Assembly (NCBI RefSeq): GCF_003626595.1
Contig: NZ_RBAK01000005.1
Span: 186,001-250,000, forward strand
Reading direction: 5' to 3'
DNA length: 64,000 bases
From: Micromonospora endolithica
Lineage (GTDB): Bacteria > Actinomycetota > Actinomycetes > Mycobacteriales > Micromonosporaceae
Shown here: positions 25,139-35,207 of the stretch, piece by piece
Position numbering within the stretch: position 1 is the stretch's first letter
Layout: the number at the start of each line of letters is the position of its first letter
Notes under the pieces: generated by a model
What the model saw: the letters and a program-made list of their open reading frames with translations, nothing else
Database searches by the model: none
What the model was told of the DNA's origin: nothing
Made by a program: the position numbers and the translations under genes

Positions 25139-27441
25139 CCACCGACCAGCCCGCCCGCCGCGGCACCACCGCCCCGAGGACCGACGCCGGAGGGCGGACC
25201 GCTGCCGGCGGTACTCCGGTCGCCGCCACGTCGGCCGACGCCGTGGCCGAACCGGACGACGCCGCGCGGAAACCGGCCAGCACCGCCGAGCAGCCGACCG
25301 GTGCCGCGCGGAGACCGGCCAGCACCGCCAAGGAGCCGACCGCCGCGAACGAGGCGGCCACCGCCGCGAAGAAGGCCGGCCGGAACGGCGCCGGAAAGCG
25401 GGACCGCCGCGGGACGACCACCGCCGGCAAGCCGAGCGACGCCGCCAAGCCGGGTGAGACCGCCAAGCCGGATGAGACCGCCAAGCCGAGCGACACCGGC
25501 GCGCCCGGATCCACCGGCAAGCCGACCGCCGCCGGCAAGGCCGAGACGTCCGGCGAGACGAGCGACACCGACAAGCCTGGTGAGACCCCGAAAACCGGCA
25601 AAACCGGGACGGCCGGTGACGCGGACGAGGCCGCCGGGAAGGGTGCCGGCGACGGTACGGAGGACAAGGACCCGTTCGTCGCCTTCGCGCCCGCGCCGGA
25701 GCCGGTGCCGTCGCGGCCCCGCCGGATCGCGCGGGCCGCCGGGCGGGTGCTGGTTCACGAGTGGAGCCTGGCGGCCTACGGCGCGCTGGCGCTGGCCGTG
25801 TTGATGACCTGGCCGACGTTGCGCTACCCGAGTTACACGTTGCCGCAGGACTACTGGGACCCGAGCCTCCAGGCGTGGCAGATGGCCTGGTCGGGTCACG
25901 CCCTGCTGACCAACCCGGGGCTGCTGTGGCAGGCCAACGCCTTCTTCCCGGAGGCGTGGAGCTTCGCCTTCTCGGACACCCTGCTCGGCTACGCCCCGGC
26001 CGGGATGATCGGCACCGGCCCCGAGGCGGCCGTACTGCGCTACAACATCATGTTCGTGCTGGCGCACGCACTGGCCACGTTCGGGGCGTACGCGTTGGCG
26101 CGGCAGCTGGGTGCCGGCCGGATCGGCGGCGCGGTGGCCGGGGTGAGCTACGCGTACGCACCCTGGCTGCTGGCCCAGGCCGGGCACCTGCACGTGATCT
26201 CCAACGGCGGCATCCCGTTGGCGCTGGCCATGCTGGCCCGGGGGCACGGCTGGTCGTTGCGGCACGGTTACCGGCCGGAGCGCCGGCACGACGGCTGGGT
26301 CTACACCGGTTGGCTGGTGGCGGCCTGGCAGCTCAGCCTCGGCTTCGGCATCGGCCTGCCGTTCGCGTACTTCCTGGCGGGGACCGTGCTGGTCGCGGCC
26401 GTGACGTGGTGCCTACGGCGGTGGGTGGTCCGGCCGGTGAAGCGGCCGTTCGGCACCCGGCTGCTGGTCGCGGACCTGGTCGGCGGGGCCCTGTTCGGCG
26501 GGATCGGCGTGCTGCTGGCGATCCCGTACTTCAAGGTGGCGGAGCTGCACCCGCAGGCGGAACGCTCGGTCGGTGACATCGCCCTGTTCTCGCCGCCGGC
26601 GAGCGGGTTCCTGACCGCGCCGGGCGAGTCGCGGGTGTGGGGTGCCCTGCACGAGGGGGCCCGGGCGGCGCTGCCGTGGCATCCCGAGATGACCCTGCTG
26701 CCCGGCTATGTGCTTTACGCGCTCGCCGCCGGTGGTGTGTTCTTCTCGGTGTGGCGGTTGCGGCACCGGCTGCTGCTGCTGGCCGGCGTCGTGGTCACCA
26801 TGATTCTCGCCATGGGGACGGAGTTCTTCGGTGGCACGTTCACCTACGTGCCGCTGTTCGAGCACCTTCCCGGCTGGAACGGCCTGCGTACCCCGGGTCG
26901 GTTGATGCTGTGGAGCACGTTGTTCCTCGGTCTGCTGGCGGCCGGCGCGGTGAGCGCGTTCGCCGCGCGGGTCCGCGAGATCTCCGCCGAGCGCATCCCC
27001 TCGTGGCCGAGCCCCTGGCTGCGGGCGGCCACCCTGCTGCCGCTGGTGCTGGTGATCGCCGAAGGGCTCAACACCACGCCGCACCCGGTGGTGCCGGCGC
27101 AGCCGGCCGCGATGCGTACCGTGGACGGCCCGCTGCTGGTGCTGCCGAGCAGCCAGAACCTGGACCAGCCGGTGATGCTGTGGTCCACCACCCACTTCCA
27201 GGACATCGTGAACGGCGGCAGCGGTTTCACGCCGCGGCAGCTCGACGACGTACGTCGGGTGACGATCGCCTTCCCGGACCAGACCAGTGTGGACTTCCTG
27301 CGGGTCCTCGGCGTCCGCAACGTGCTGGTGATGCGCGACCAGGTCGCCGGCACGCCGTGGGAGATCAGCATCGACGCGCCGGTGGACGGGCTGGGCATCA
27401 CCCGCGAGGAGATCGGCGAGGTGGTCGTCTACCGGTTGTGA
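25135..27441 (+). CDS. Large GT-C-like membrane protein with low-complexity N-terminus
   Basis: A 768-residue protein coupled to nfo by an ATGA overlap. Residues 1-190 are a Lys/Thr/Ala/Pro/Glu-rich, disordered cytoplasmic stretch with recurring AKP-DET / GKP units. The rest is polytopic membrane protein: an early luminal loop [24 protein letters not shown], then about ten helices, then a luminal C-terminal domain ([30 protein letters not shown]). The arrangement suggests a lipid-linked-sugar glycosyltransferase of the GT-C type. No catalytic assignment is possible. It meets the next gene tail-to-tail with a 5-nt gap. Confidence 0.65.
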   Translation: MTTDQPARRGTTAPRTDAGGRTAAGGTPVAATSADAVAEPDDAARKPASTAEQPTGAARRPASTAKEPTAANEAATAAKKAGRNGAGKRDRRGTTTAGKPSDAAKPGETAKPDETAKPSDTGAPGSTGKPTAAGKAETSGETSDTDKPGETPKTGKTGTAGDADEAAGKGAGDGTEDKDPFVAFAPAPEPVPSRPRRIARAAGRVLVHEWSLAAYGALALAVLMTWPTLRYPSYTLPQDYWDPSLQAWQMAWSGHALLTNPGLLWQANAFFPEAWSFAFSDTLLGYAPAGMIGTGPEAAVLRYNIMFVLAHALATFGAYALARQLGAGRIGGAVAGVSYAYAPWLLAQAGHLHVISNGGIPLALAMLARGHGWSLRHGYRPERRHDGWVYTGWLVAAWQLSLGFGIGLPFAYFLAGTVLVAAVTWCLRRWVVRPVKRPFGTRLLVADLVGGALFGGIGVLLAIPYFKVAELHPQAERSVGDIALFSPPASGFLTAPGESRVWGALHEGARAALPWHPEMTLLPGYVLYALAAGGVFFSVWRLRHRLLLLAGVVVTMILAMGTEFFGGTFTYVPLFEHLPGWNGLRTPGRLMLWSTLFLGLLAAGAVSAFAARVREISAERIPSWPSPWLRAATLLPLVLVIAEGLNTTPHPVVPAQPAAMRTVDGPLLVLPSSQNLDQPVMLWSTTHFQDIVNGGSGFTPRQLDDVRRVTIAFPDQTSVDFLRVLGVRNVLVMRDQVAGTPWEISIDAPVDGLGITREEIGEVVVYRL

Positions 27442-27446
27442 GCCGG

Positions 27447-28955
27447 TCAGACGGTGACCGGCTCGGGTGACGGCTCGCTTGTGGTCTCTCGTTTCCGCCA
27501 TCGGTGCAGCCATCCGACGTCCGGCGCGCCGTCGAGGACGCCGCCGTCCGGATCGTCGTCGTAGGTGGCCCGCACCGCGTCCTCCTCGGGGTGCAGGATC
27601 TCCCGCACGACCAGCACGCAGAGCAGCACCACGGTGCCCAGCCGGAGCGAGGCGGCCAACACGAACACGCCCTCCGGGAAGACCGGACGGCTGGTGGCCG
27701 CGCCGAGCAGCTCGCCGTAGAAGGCCGCGAAGTAGCAGACCTCGGCGACCTGCCAGGCGAGGAAGGCGCCCCACTTCGGCCGGGCGAGCACCACGAGCGG
27801 CAGCAGCCACAGCACGAACTGCTGCGACCACACCTTGCTGAAGATCAGGAAGGCGGCGACCACCAGGAAGGCGAGCTGGGCGAGGCGCGGCCGGCGCGGC
27901 GCCATCAGCGCCAGCGCGGCCACGCCCAGGCAGGCAAGCCCGAAGAGGGCGTACGACAGGTTGTTGAGCACCGGGATGTTGACGTTCAGCCATTCGAACG
28001 GCCCGAGGTCGGCCGGGTCGCCGCTGCCGGTCTTCCCGTCCAGGTAGCGGCCGATGTACCAGAGCGTGCCCCAGTCGATCGGCCGCTCGGTGTTCAGCTC
28101 GAAGAAGCGGTCCCAGTTCTCCCGGTAGGTGGTGGCGGCGTGCAGGTTCACCAGGACCAGTGACGCCAGCGCCGCCCCGATGGCGGTGAGGGCGGCCCGG
28201 ATCCGACCGGCACGAAGGGCGAGCACCAGGATCGGCCCGAGCAGGAACAGCGGCCACATCTTGGCCGCCCCGGCCAGGCCGAGCAGTACGCCGGCGGCCA
28301 GGGGCCGGCTGCGGGCCCAGGCGAGCAACCCGAACGCGGCCAGGCCGATGGCCAGCAGGTCCCAGTTGACGGTGGCGGTGAGCAGCAGTGCGGGGGCCAG
28401 GGCGAACAGCGCGGCGTCCCAGGGTCGTCGGCGGCGCAGGGCGAGGAGCACCGCGACGGTGGCCACCGCGAGGGCGCCGAGGACCAGGACGTTGGCGTTG
28501 TAGAACCACTGGCCCTGGTTGATCGACGGGTCGTCCACGCCGAGGGCGTGCACCGGCAGCCCGAGCGCGCCCATGAAGTAACCGGTGAGCACCGGGTACT
28601 CGACGGGGTGGTCCCGGTAGGGGACCTTGCCCTCGTTGAGGCCCTCGGCGTAATAGAGGGCCAGCACGTCGGTGTAGCAGAACCGGTTGTACTGCACGTT
28701 GTTCTGCCAGGCGCCGTCCTGGCAGGGCGACTTCTGCACCCAGTGCAGCGCCAGGGTCAGGCACACCAGGGCCAGGACGATCCGGCTCGCCGTCCAGAAC
28801 CGTCGTTCCCGGCCGGCGGGCCGGTCGAGGGCGGTGGCGTGGTCGCCCAGCGGGCCGCCGATGACCCCGGACAGGCCACGGACGAAGCCGTCGGATCGGG
28901 ACGGGTGGTCCGCCGCACCGGTGTCGTCGATGCCGCGCGTCGACTGCGTGCTCAT
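27447..28955 (-). CDS. GT87 family membrane protein (Rv0051-like)
   Basis: A 502-residue polytopic membrane protein. The luminal loop CYTDVLALYYAEGLNEGKVPYRDHPVEYPVLTGYFMG carries the acidic DHPVEYP motif typical of GT87/DUF2029 proteins. Further markers are the LLGLAGAAKMWPLFLLGPIL helix with its Lys and KVWSQQFVLWLLPLVVL. It lies directly downstream of ponA, as Rv0051 lies beside ponA1 in Mycobacterium, suggesting an envelope-assembly role. A 17-bp terminator separates it from ponA. The acidic C-terminal tail is cytoplasmic. Confidence 0.78.
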   Translation of the reverse strand: MSTQSTRGIDDTGAADHPSRSDGFVRGLSGVIGGPLGDHATALDRPAGRERRFWTASRIVLALVCLTLALHWVQKSPCQDGAWQNNVQYNRFCYTDVLALYYAEGLNEGKVPYRDHPVEYPVLTGYFMGALGLPVHALGVDDPSINQGQWFYNANVLVLGALAVATVAVLLALRRRRPWDAALFALAPALLLTATVNWDLLAIGLAAFGLLAWARSRPLAAGVLLGLAGAAKMWPLFLLGPILVLALRAGRIRAALTAIGAALASLVLVNLHAATTYRENWDRFFELNTERPIDWGTLWYIGRYLDGKTGSGDPADLGPFEWLNVNIPVLNNLSYALFGLACLGVAALALMAPRRPRLAQLAFLVVAAFLIFSKVWSQQFVLWLLPLVVLARPKWGAFLAWQVAEVCYFAAFYGELLGAATSRPVFPEGVFVLAASLRLGTVVLLCVLVVREILHPEEDAVRATYDDDPDGGVLDGAPDVGWLHRWRKRETTSEPSPEPVTV

Positions 28956-29023
28956 GAGGGTGCATCCTGCCGTACGCCGGGGGTCCCCGTCCCGTCCCGA
29001 CGCGAAGATGCCGGTACGCGAGA

Positions 29024-29067
29024 CGCCGCCGGCGCCCGGAAGTGGTGCTCTCCGGGCGCCGGCGGCG
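29024..29067 (-). terminator. 17-bp hairpin after ponA
   Basis: Bases 29024-29040 and 29051-29067 are perfect complements around a 10-nt loop, just past the ponA stop. Probably attenuates or ends the ponA transcript ahead of the GT87 gene. Confidence 0.7.
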
Positions 29068-29078
29068 GTCAGGGTCGA

Positions 29079-32009
29079 TCAGCCGCGTACGCGGGGTGGG
29101 CTGGTCGGTAGCACGCCGCCTCCGCCACCGGGCCTGGTCGGCTCGGTCGGTAGCTGGCCGCCGTTGTTGTTACCCCCGCCGTTGTTTCCACCGTTGTTGC
29201 CGCCGTTGTTGTTGCCGCCGTCCGGGCAGAACAGTTCGAGCGGACCGCAGTTCGGCTGGCCGGGCAGGCCGGGCTGGCCCGGTGCGGGCGGCGGCGGCTC
29301 GACGGGCTTGACGCCGTTGCCGCTGTCGTCCTTACCCACATTGGCCGCCGGCGGGAAGGGGAGCTTGTCCTTGCCCTTGAGCGCCTCGTCCATGAACCGT
29401 TCCCAGATGTCTCCGGGCAGGTTGCCACCGCTGACCTTGCGCTTGTCCTTGAGGCGCAGCGGCTTGCGCTCCTGCACGTTGCCCACCCAGACGGCGGTGG
29501 CGATCTGCGGCGTGTATCCGATCATCCACGCGTCGCCGTTCTCCTCGCTGTTCTCCTTGAGCTCCCAGGTGCCGGTCTTGGAGGCCGCCTTGCGACCGTC
29601 GTCGAGCCGGTGGTCCACCTGTCCCGGGTAGCGCTCCAGCACCGAGGTCACGTCGGCCACCACCTTCGGGTCGATGCGCTGCTCGGTCTGGAGCTTCTCG
29701 GTGACCAGCTGTCGCCACTTCCCGGTGTTGGGGTCCTGCTTGTGCACCGAGTAGAGGAAGTGCGCCTTGTTGTACTTGCCCTGCGCCGCGAAGGTCGCGA
29801 CGCCGTTGGCGTGGTCCAGCACGGTGATCGGGTACTGGCCGTAGCCGACGACGTGGAAGAAGGGATCCGGTGCGATCTTCTTCGGGTCCTCCTTGGTGAG
29901 GTCGTAGCCCTTGGGCGGGTTGGTGTCGGAGCGCCACATCATCGTGACGCCGGCCTTTCTGGCCATGTCGACGACCTTGTCCGGGCCGATGTCCTCGGTG
30001 ACGTAGTAGAAGGGCACGTTCAGCGACTTCAGCGTGGAGACGGTCAGCGAGCAGGAGTCACCGCAGGCGGGGTTGTCGTCGCCGGCGTTGCTGACCTTGA
30101 AGGTGCCCGTAGGCTTGAACGCCTTGCCCTTCCAGACCGACTCGAGGGACTTCTCCGCCTGGAGCGCCGCCGCGAGCGTGTAGATCTTGAAACTCGACCC
30201 CGGCGGGTGGCCACCGGTGACCGCGCCGGTGGAGTCGGTGTTCTTGCCGGCGTAGTCGGTGCCGGTGCCGTTGTCGCCACCGTAGTAGGCGAGCACCCGG
30301 CCGTTCTGCGGGTCGATCGCGACCACCGCGGCCATCAGGTTCTTCGGCTGGCCGGCGAGCTCGGAGCCCTTGGTCTTGCGCTGGGCCGTCTCCACCGCCG
30401 CCGCCTGGATCTTCTTGTCGATGGTGGTGCGGATCCGGTAGCCGCCCTCCATCAGCGCCTGGGAGCAGAGCGGCTTCTTCTCGGTGACCTGCGCCTCGCT
30501 GTCGACGCAGATGCCCTTGTCCCGCATCTCGGCCTTGACATAGTTGATCACGTTGCCGTACGGCGTGTCGACGCCGAAGTCGACACCGGTGCCGTTGGTC
30601 TTCTTGATCTCGGTCGGGTACTCGGTCGGTGCCGCCGGTCGTCCGGCGGCGTTCAGCCAGCCTTCCGCGATCATGCCGTTGATGACGTACTGCCAGCGCG
30701 ACTGGGCGTCGGTCGGGTTGACCGAGGGGTCGTACCCCCGGTGCGTCGCGGTCGCCTGCGGCTGCTTGATCAGCGCCGCGAGGACCGCCCCCTCGGCCAC
30801 CGACAGGTTCTTCGCCGGCTTTCCGAAGTAGGTGTTGGCCGCCGCCTCGATGCCGTACGCGCCGCGTCCGAAGTAGATCACGTTGAGATAGTTCTCCATG
30901 ATCTTCTCCTTGCTGAACTCGTCGTTCAGCTTGGAGGCGAGGATCGCTTCCTTGACCTTCCGGGCGTACGTGTCGTCCTTCAGGTTGTCGTAGGCGTTGC
31001 GGGCGTACTGCTGGGTGATCGTGGACGCACCCTGCTTGTCGCCGCCGGAGAGGTTGTTCCAGGCGGCCCGCGCGATGCCCTTGTAGTCCACCCCGGAGTG
31101 CCGGTAGAAGTTCCGGTCCTCGGCCGCCGCGACCGCGTCCCGTACGTGCTGCGGGATCTGGTCGATGGTGACCAGCGTGCGGTTCTGCTCACCGACCTTC
31201 GCGATCAGCGTCTTGTTGTCGAACGCGTACAGCGACGTCGCCTGGGGCGGCGGGGTGTCCTTGGGCAGCACCACCTTGGTCGAGTAGTAGGTGAAGCCGA
31301 CCACGCCGATGCCGGCCAGCATGATGAACACCGCGAACCCGGCGATCAGCATGTTGACCCGCTTGCGCTTCTTCGCCCGGGCCACCGCGTCCGGGTCACC
31401 GGCACCGCGACCGGCCCGACCCGGGCCGGTCGGCCCACCGGGGCCGCCGGGGCCACCCGCCGCGCCGTAGGCCGGCGACACGCTGGCCCGGGCCACCGAC
31501 GCGCGGCCACCGACCGCCGCCGAGCCGACGCTGGCCCGGCCGGCGGACGCGGAGCCGACGGACGCGGCACCCACCGAGGCGGCACCGACCGACGCCCGTC
31601 CGGAGGGCCCGCCGACGGGGGACACCGGCACCGAGGCCCGTCCCGCGCCGGCCCGGCCCGCCGCGGCACCGGGGGCCGGGGAGACGGGAACCGAGGCGCG
31701 CCCAGGTCCGGCGCGCCCGACCGAGGCGGAGCCCACCGACGCGGAGCCCACCGACGCCGAGCCGGCGGCACCACGGCCGGGGCCGGGCACCGAGGCGGAG
31801 CCGGCGACCGAGGCACGACCGCCGGCGGCACGCGGCGCGACCGGGGCACGACCGCCCGGGGCCGCCGCGTCGTCGGCGGCCGACCAGCCGGCCGCCTGCC
31901 CGTCCGGGCCGGAGCGTCGGTACGCGTCGTCGGCCCGCCCGGGGTCACCGTGCTGGCCCGGGATCTGGGCCCGCCCGCGCGAAGAACTGGGATCGCCGTA
32001 CGAGTTCAT
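29079..32009 (-). CDS. Class A penicillin-binding protein (PonA1-like)
   Basis: A 976-residue bifunctional peptidoglycan synthase. Residues 1-215 are cytoplasmic and unusual: many ASV units (GSASVGSASVGSASV, GRASVPVSP). The membrane anchor is NMLIAGFAVFIMLAGIGVVGF. The GT51 domain has AAEDRNFYRHSGVDYKGI, GASTITQQYARN and YLNVIYFGRGAYGIEAAA. The transpeptidase domain has PGSSFKIYTL (SxxK), SLN (SxN) and SKTGTW (KTG). The extracellular tail is Gly/Asn/Pro-rich. Matches the ponA position of the ponA-rpsF block. All catalytic motifs are intact. Confidence 0.93.
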   Translation of the reverse strand: MNSYGDPSSSRGRAQIPGQHGDPGRADDAYRRSGPDGQAAGWSAADDAAAPGGRAPVAPRAAGGRASVAGSASVPGPGRGAAGSASVGSASVGSASVGRAGPGRASVPVSPAPGAAAGRAGAGRASVPVSPVGGPSGRASVGAASVGAASVGSASAGRASVGSAAVGGRASVARASVSPAYGAAGGPGGPGGPTGPGRAGRGAGDPDAVARAKKRKRVNMLIAGFAVFIMLAGIGVVGFTYYSTKVVLPKDTPPPQATSLYAFDNKTLIAKVGEQNRTLVTIDQIPQHVRDAVAAAEDRNFYRHSGVDYKGIARAAWNNLSGGDKQGASTITQQYARNAYDNLKDDTYARKVKEAILASKLNDEFSKEKIMENYLNVIYFGRGAYGIEAAANTYFGKPAKNLSVAEGAVLAALIKQPQATATHRGYDPSVNPTDAQSRWQYVINGMIAEGWLNAAGRPAAPTEYPTEIKKTNGTGVDFGVDTPYGNVINYVKAEMRDKGICVDSEAQVTEKKPLCSQALMEGGYRIRTTIDKKIQAAAVETAQRKTKGSELAGQPKNLMAAVVAIDPQNGRVLAYYGGDNGTGTDYAGKNTDSTGAVTGGHPPGSSFKIYTLAAALQAEKSLESVWKGKAFKPTGTFKVSNAGDDNPACGDSCSLTVSTLKSLNVPFYYVTEDIGPDKVVDMARKAGVTMMWRSDTNPPKGYDLTKEDPKKIAPDPFFHVVGYGQYPITVLDHANGVATFAAQGKYNKAHFLYSVHKQDPNTGKWRQLVTEKLQTEQRIDPKVVADVTSVLERYPGQVDHRLDDGRKAASKTGTWELKENSEENGDAWMIGYTPQIATAVWVGNVQERKPLRLKDKRKVSGGNLPGDIWERFMDEALKGKDKLPFPPAANVGKDDSGNGVKPVEPPPPAPGQPGLPGQPNCGPLELFCPDGGNNNGGNNGGNNGGGNNNGGQLPTEPTRPGGGGGVLPTSPPRVRG

Positions 32010-32206
32010 TCCTCACACCCTGCCGGTCGCGGTGGAGCGCGGTCGCGCGGCCACCGGGTTGCCGTGAGTTGAGACACCCGTCGTCGCCGCGTGGATCCGC
32101 CGGGACACAGGTGTCAGTTCTGAATCAATCGGGCTAATCAGACCAACGAGCCGTCGGTCGACCCGGGCGTGCACACGCTGGCCGGGGTCAGCCGATCGAG
32201 CTGGGA

Positions 32207-32662
32207 TCACCGTTGAGCCTCTCGCCTTCGCCGTCCGACGGACGCCGCCGAGGTGGCCGCGCCACCCACCGCGCCCTGGTCCGGCCCGTCCTCGGCCAGC
32301 CCGTCCCGCCCGAGCAGGTACTGCTCGACGAGATGGTTCCAGTCACAGCCGAGACACACCTCCACCACGAAGACCTGGAACTCACGCAGCGTCATTGCCA
32401 GCACGGGCAACTCCGCCAAGGTCCGGGCCTGGCCGGCGGACTGCTTGAGTTCGTCCCCGTAAATGTAGTGGACGTGGGTCAGGTTCTCACTCCGGCAGAT
32501 CGGACACCGGTGGTCGGTCGGCTCGCCGTGGAAGCGAGCAGCGTTCTTCAGGTACGGCGAGGCGTCGCAGACGTCGTAGGTGCCGACCCGTCCCGCGTGA
32601 AGCTCACGCAGCACTGCTCGCTTCTGGAGCGAGTAGTCGACGACCTGACGAGACGTACGCAT
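32207..32662 (-). CDS. DUF5318 zinc-binding protein (Rv0049-like)
   Basis: A 151-residue protein, start MRTSRQVVDYSLQKRAVLRELHAGRVG. Cysteines in CPICRSENLTHVHYIYGDELK and CLGCDWNHLVEQYLLG form two CxxC pairs that probably bind zinc. This matches the DUF5318 family found beside ponA1 in mycobacteria. Function unknown; its constant link to ponA suggests a cell-envelope or cell-division role. The C-terminal tail is low complexity. It lies about 200 nt upstream of ponA on the same strand. Confidence 0.82.
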   Translation of the reverse strand: MRTSRQVVDYSLQKRAVLRELHAGRVGTYDVCDASPYLKNAARFHGEPTDHRCPICRSENLTHVHYIYGDELKQSAGQARTLAELPVLAMTLREFQVFVVEVCLGCDWNHLVEQYLLGRDGLAEDGPDQGAVGGAATSAASVGRRRREAQR

Positions 32663-32769
32663 GCGGAGAAGGGTACGCGGTCTGATCCGGCGGGGCGACC
32701 ACGGTGACGATGCGTGATCGCAGGAACCCGGAACGGGGGTTTGCCCTGATCACCGCGATCCGCTAGCGT

Positions 32770-32794
32770 GCGATGTATCGGTCCGATACATCGC
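32770..32794. promoter_or_regulatory. PadR-type operator upstream of padR-ino1
   Basis: A perfect 12-bp inverted repeat, GCGATGTATCGG and CCGATACATCGC around one T, 44 nt ahead of the padR start. ATGTATC-n-GATACAT matches the form of PadR-family operators, so PadR probably represses its own operon including ino1. Confidence 0.75.
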
Positions 32795-32837
32795 GGTTGG
32801 TTGGCACTCCGCGCACAGGGTAAAGGAAGGATGGCCA

Positions 32838-33476
32838 GTGCTCGAACTCGCCATCCTCGGCCTGCTCCAGGAGGCCCCGATGCATGGCTACGAGCTGCGC
32901 AAGGAGCTCACCGCCAAGCTCGGCGCGATCCGGGCGGCCATCAGCTACGGCTCGCTCTATCCGACCCTGCGCAGGTTGCAGGCGGCGGGGTGGATCGCCG
33001 AGGCCTCCGAGACGCCCGCCACTGTCGAGGAGGTTCCCGCACTGACCAGCCGGCGTGGCCGGGTGGTCTACAAAATCACCGCGGAGGGCAAGGAACGCTT
33101 CGCCCAGCTGATCGCGCAGGCCGGACCCGAGACGTACGACGACACGGGTTTCGGTGTGCACTTCGCGTTCTTCGCCCGGACCGACCAGGCGACCCGCCTC
33201 CGCATTCTGGAGGGTCGCCGCCGCAAGATCGAGGAACGTCGCGAAGGGCTTCGTGACGTGCTGGGCCGCGCGGCCGAGCGCCTCGACGCGTACACCCTGG
33301 AACTGCAGCGCCACGGCCTGGACGCCTGTGAGCGCGAGGTCCGCTGGCTGGAGGAGCTCATCGCCAACGAGCGCTCCGGCCGTGCCCCGACGGTCCCGCA
33401 GCCCGGGACGGCCGGTGGCCGACGAGATAACGACAGCCCGCCTCCGCCTGGAGAGACCAGGAAAGAGCGGCCGTGA
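32838..33476 (+). CDS. PadR family transcriptional regulator
   Basis: A 212-residue regulator from GTG 32838 behind AAGGAAGG. The PadR winged helix occupies residues 1-90: [41 protein letters not shown] and [18 protein letters not shown] helical dimerisation region follows (residues 110-190). It matches Rv0047c, encoded next to ino1 in mycobacteria. A perfect palindrome upstream is its likely operator. Because it precedes ino1 by only 23 nt, autoregulation would also control inositol synthesis. Confidence 0.9.
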   Translation: MLELAILGLLQEAPMHGYELRKELTAKLGAIRAAISYGSLYPTLRRLQAAGWIAEASETPATVEEVPALTSRRGRVVYKITAEGKERFAQLIAQAGPETYDDTGFGVHFAFFARTDQATRLRILEGRRRKIEERREGLRDVLGRAAERLDAYTLELQRHGLDACEREVRWLEELIANERSGRAPTVPQPGTAGGRRDNDSPPPPGETRKERP

Positions 33477-33499
33477 TGAAGAAGAAGGAGGCAGACGCT

Positions 33500-34579
33500 A
33501 TGGGCTCCGTCCGCGTCGCCATCGTCGGTGTGGGTAACTGCGCCTCGTCCCTGGTTCAGGGCGTCGAGTACTACCGGAACGCCGACCCGAACGACCGCGT
33601 CCCGGGTCTCATGCACGTCACCTTCGGCGACTACCACGTCTCGGACGTGGAGTTCGTCGCGGCGTTCGACGTCGACGCCAAGAAGGTGGGCATGGACCTC
33701 GCGGAGGCGATCGTCGCCAGCGAGAACAACACCATCAAGCTCTGCGACGTGCCGCCGACCGGCGTCACCGTGCAGCGCGGCCCGACCTTCGACGGCCTGG
33801 GCCAGTACTACCGCGAGATCGTCCAGGAGTCCGGCGCCGAGCCGGTCGACGTGGCGCAGGCGCTGCGCGACGCGCAGGTCGACGTCGTCGTCTCCTACCT
33901 GCCGGTGGGCTCGGAGCAGGCCGACAAGTTCTACGCCCAGGCCGCGATCGACGCCGGTTGCGCGTTCGTCAACGCCCTGCCGGTCTTCATCGCCTCCGAC
34001 CCGGAGTGGGCGAAGAAGTTCGAGGACGCGGGCCTGCCGATCGTCGGCGACGACATCAAGAGCCAGGTCGGCGCCACCATCGTGCACCGCGCGCTGGCGA
34101 AGCTCTTCGAGGACCGCGGTGTCGAGCTGCTGCGCACGTACCAGCTCAACTTCGGCGGCAACATGGACTTCATGAACATGCTGGAGCGCAACCGCCTGGT
34201 CTCGAAGAAGATCTCGAAGACCCAGTCGGTGACCTCCCAGATCCCGCACGAGATGAGCAAGAGCGACGTGCACATCGGCCCGTCGGACCACGTGCCGTGG
34301 CTGGACGACCGCAAGTGGGCCTACATCCGCCTGGAGGGTCGCTCCTTCGGTGACACCCCGCTCAACGCCGAGCTGAAGCTCGAGGTGTGGGACTCGCCGA
34401 ACTCGGCCGGCGTCATCATCGACGCGGTCCGCGCCGCGAAGATCGCGCTGGACCGCAAGATCGGTGGCCCGATCCTGTCCGCCTCGTCGTACTTCATGAA
34501 GTCTCCTCCCGTGCAGTACGCCGACCACGACGCGCACGCCGCCGTCGAGGAGTTCATCAAGGGCGAGATCGAGCGCTGA
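33500..34579 (+). CDS. ino1: Inositol-3-phosphate synthase
   Basis: A 359-residue NAD-dependent enzyme making inositol-3-phosphate from glucose-6-phosphate, first step to mycothiol and phosphatidylinositol. ATG 33500 ([18 protein letters not shown]) is chosen because AAGGAGG lies 9 nt upstream; ATG 33473, overlapping the padR stop, has no site. Signature motifs: [13 protein letters not shown] (NAD), [65 protein letters not shown] and [22 protein letters not shown] strong terminator follows. Confidence 0.95.
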   Translation: MGSVRVAIVGVGNCASSLVQGVEYYRNADPNDRVPGLMHVTFGDYHVSDVEFVAAFDVDAKKVGMDLAEAIVASENNTIKLCDVPPTGVTVQRGPTFDGLGQYYREIVQESGAEPVDVAQALRDAQVDVVVSYLPVGSEQADKFYAQAAIDAGCAFVNALPVFIASDPEWAKKFEDAGLPIVGDDIKSQVGATIVHRALAKLFEDRGVELLRTYQLNFGGNMDFMNMLERNRLVSKKISKTQSVTSQIPHEMSKSDVHIGPSDHVPWLDDRKWAYIRLEGRSFGDTPLNAELKLEVWDSPNSAGVIIDAVRAAKIALDRKIGGPILSASSYFMKSPPVQYADHDAHAAVEEFIKGEIER

Positions 34580-34601
34580 CGCGCCACCTGAGCAGCACCG
34601 C

Positions 34602-34633
34602 CGAGGGCCGGGTCCGCGAGGACCCGGCCCTCG
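34602..34633 (+). terminator. 14-bp GCGA-tetraloop terminator after ino1
   Basis: Bases 34602-34615 pair perfectly with 34620-34633 around a GCGA loop, 23 nt after the ino1 stop. It probably ends the padR-ino1 transcript. Confidence 0.8.
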
Positions 34634-34718
34634 CCGTCTGCCTCAGGCCGGCATCTCCGGGTACGGCGACAGCGGCGACGGGTCAGCGCACGGAATCCGT
34701 GCGTGGCAGCATGCGGCG

Positions 34719-35207
34719 GTGCGTCTGCGACCGCTGCTCCTCGCCGCCGCGGCGGGCCTCGCCGCCGCGCACGTCCTCGGCATCCTGGCCGGAGATCCCC
34801 TGCTGCGGTACGCGGAGATCCTGGCCCTGCTCCTGCTGCTCGGCCACGCCCTGCTCGGTGAATTGCCGGCACCGCGGTGGGTCGTGCCGACCGGTGACGG
34901 CGACCGCCGTCACCTCGGCACGGCGGTGTCGCTGCCCGTCGCACTCGGGCTGGCCGCCGTCGGCCTCGCCGCCGTGCTGGTCCGACGCGGTCGGCGAAGC
35001 GCCGCCACGGGTGCGGTACTGCTCGCCGTCACCGCTCTGGCTTACGTCGACACGGCACTCGCCGCGGTGCCGCTGCCGGTGTACGTCGGCCACGAGTCCG
35101 CTGTCCTCACCGGGGCCGCCCGCCTGTCGTCGGGCGTGTCGTCCCCGCTGCCAGCGTTGACCGCCGCCACTGAACTGGCCGCGGATACTCTCGATCATGC
35201 CGTTTGA
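34719..35207 (+). CDS. Small integral membrane protein
   Basis: A 162-residue protein from GTG 34719 with three or four hydrophobic helices (LLLAAAAGLAAAHVLGILAG, ILALLLLLGHALLG, LPVALGLAAVGLAAVLV, TGAVLLAVTALAYVDTALAAV). I do not recognise a family. Its last 11 nt overlap the next gene, suggesting co-transcription. Function unknown. Confidence 0.55.
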   Translation: MRLRPLLLAAAAGLAAAHVLGILAGDPLLRYAEILALLLLLGHALLGELPAPRWVVPTGDGDRRHLGTAVSLPVALGLAAVGLAAVLVRRGRRSAATGAVLLAVTALAYVDTALAAVPLPVYVGHESAVLTGAARLSSGVSSPLPALTAATELAADTLDHAV

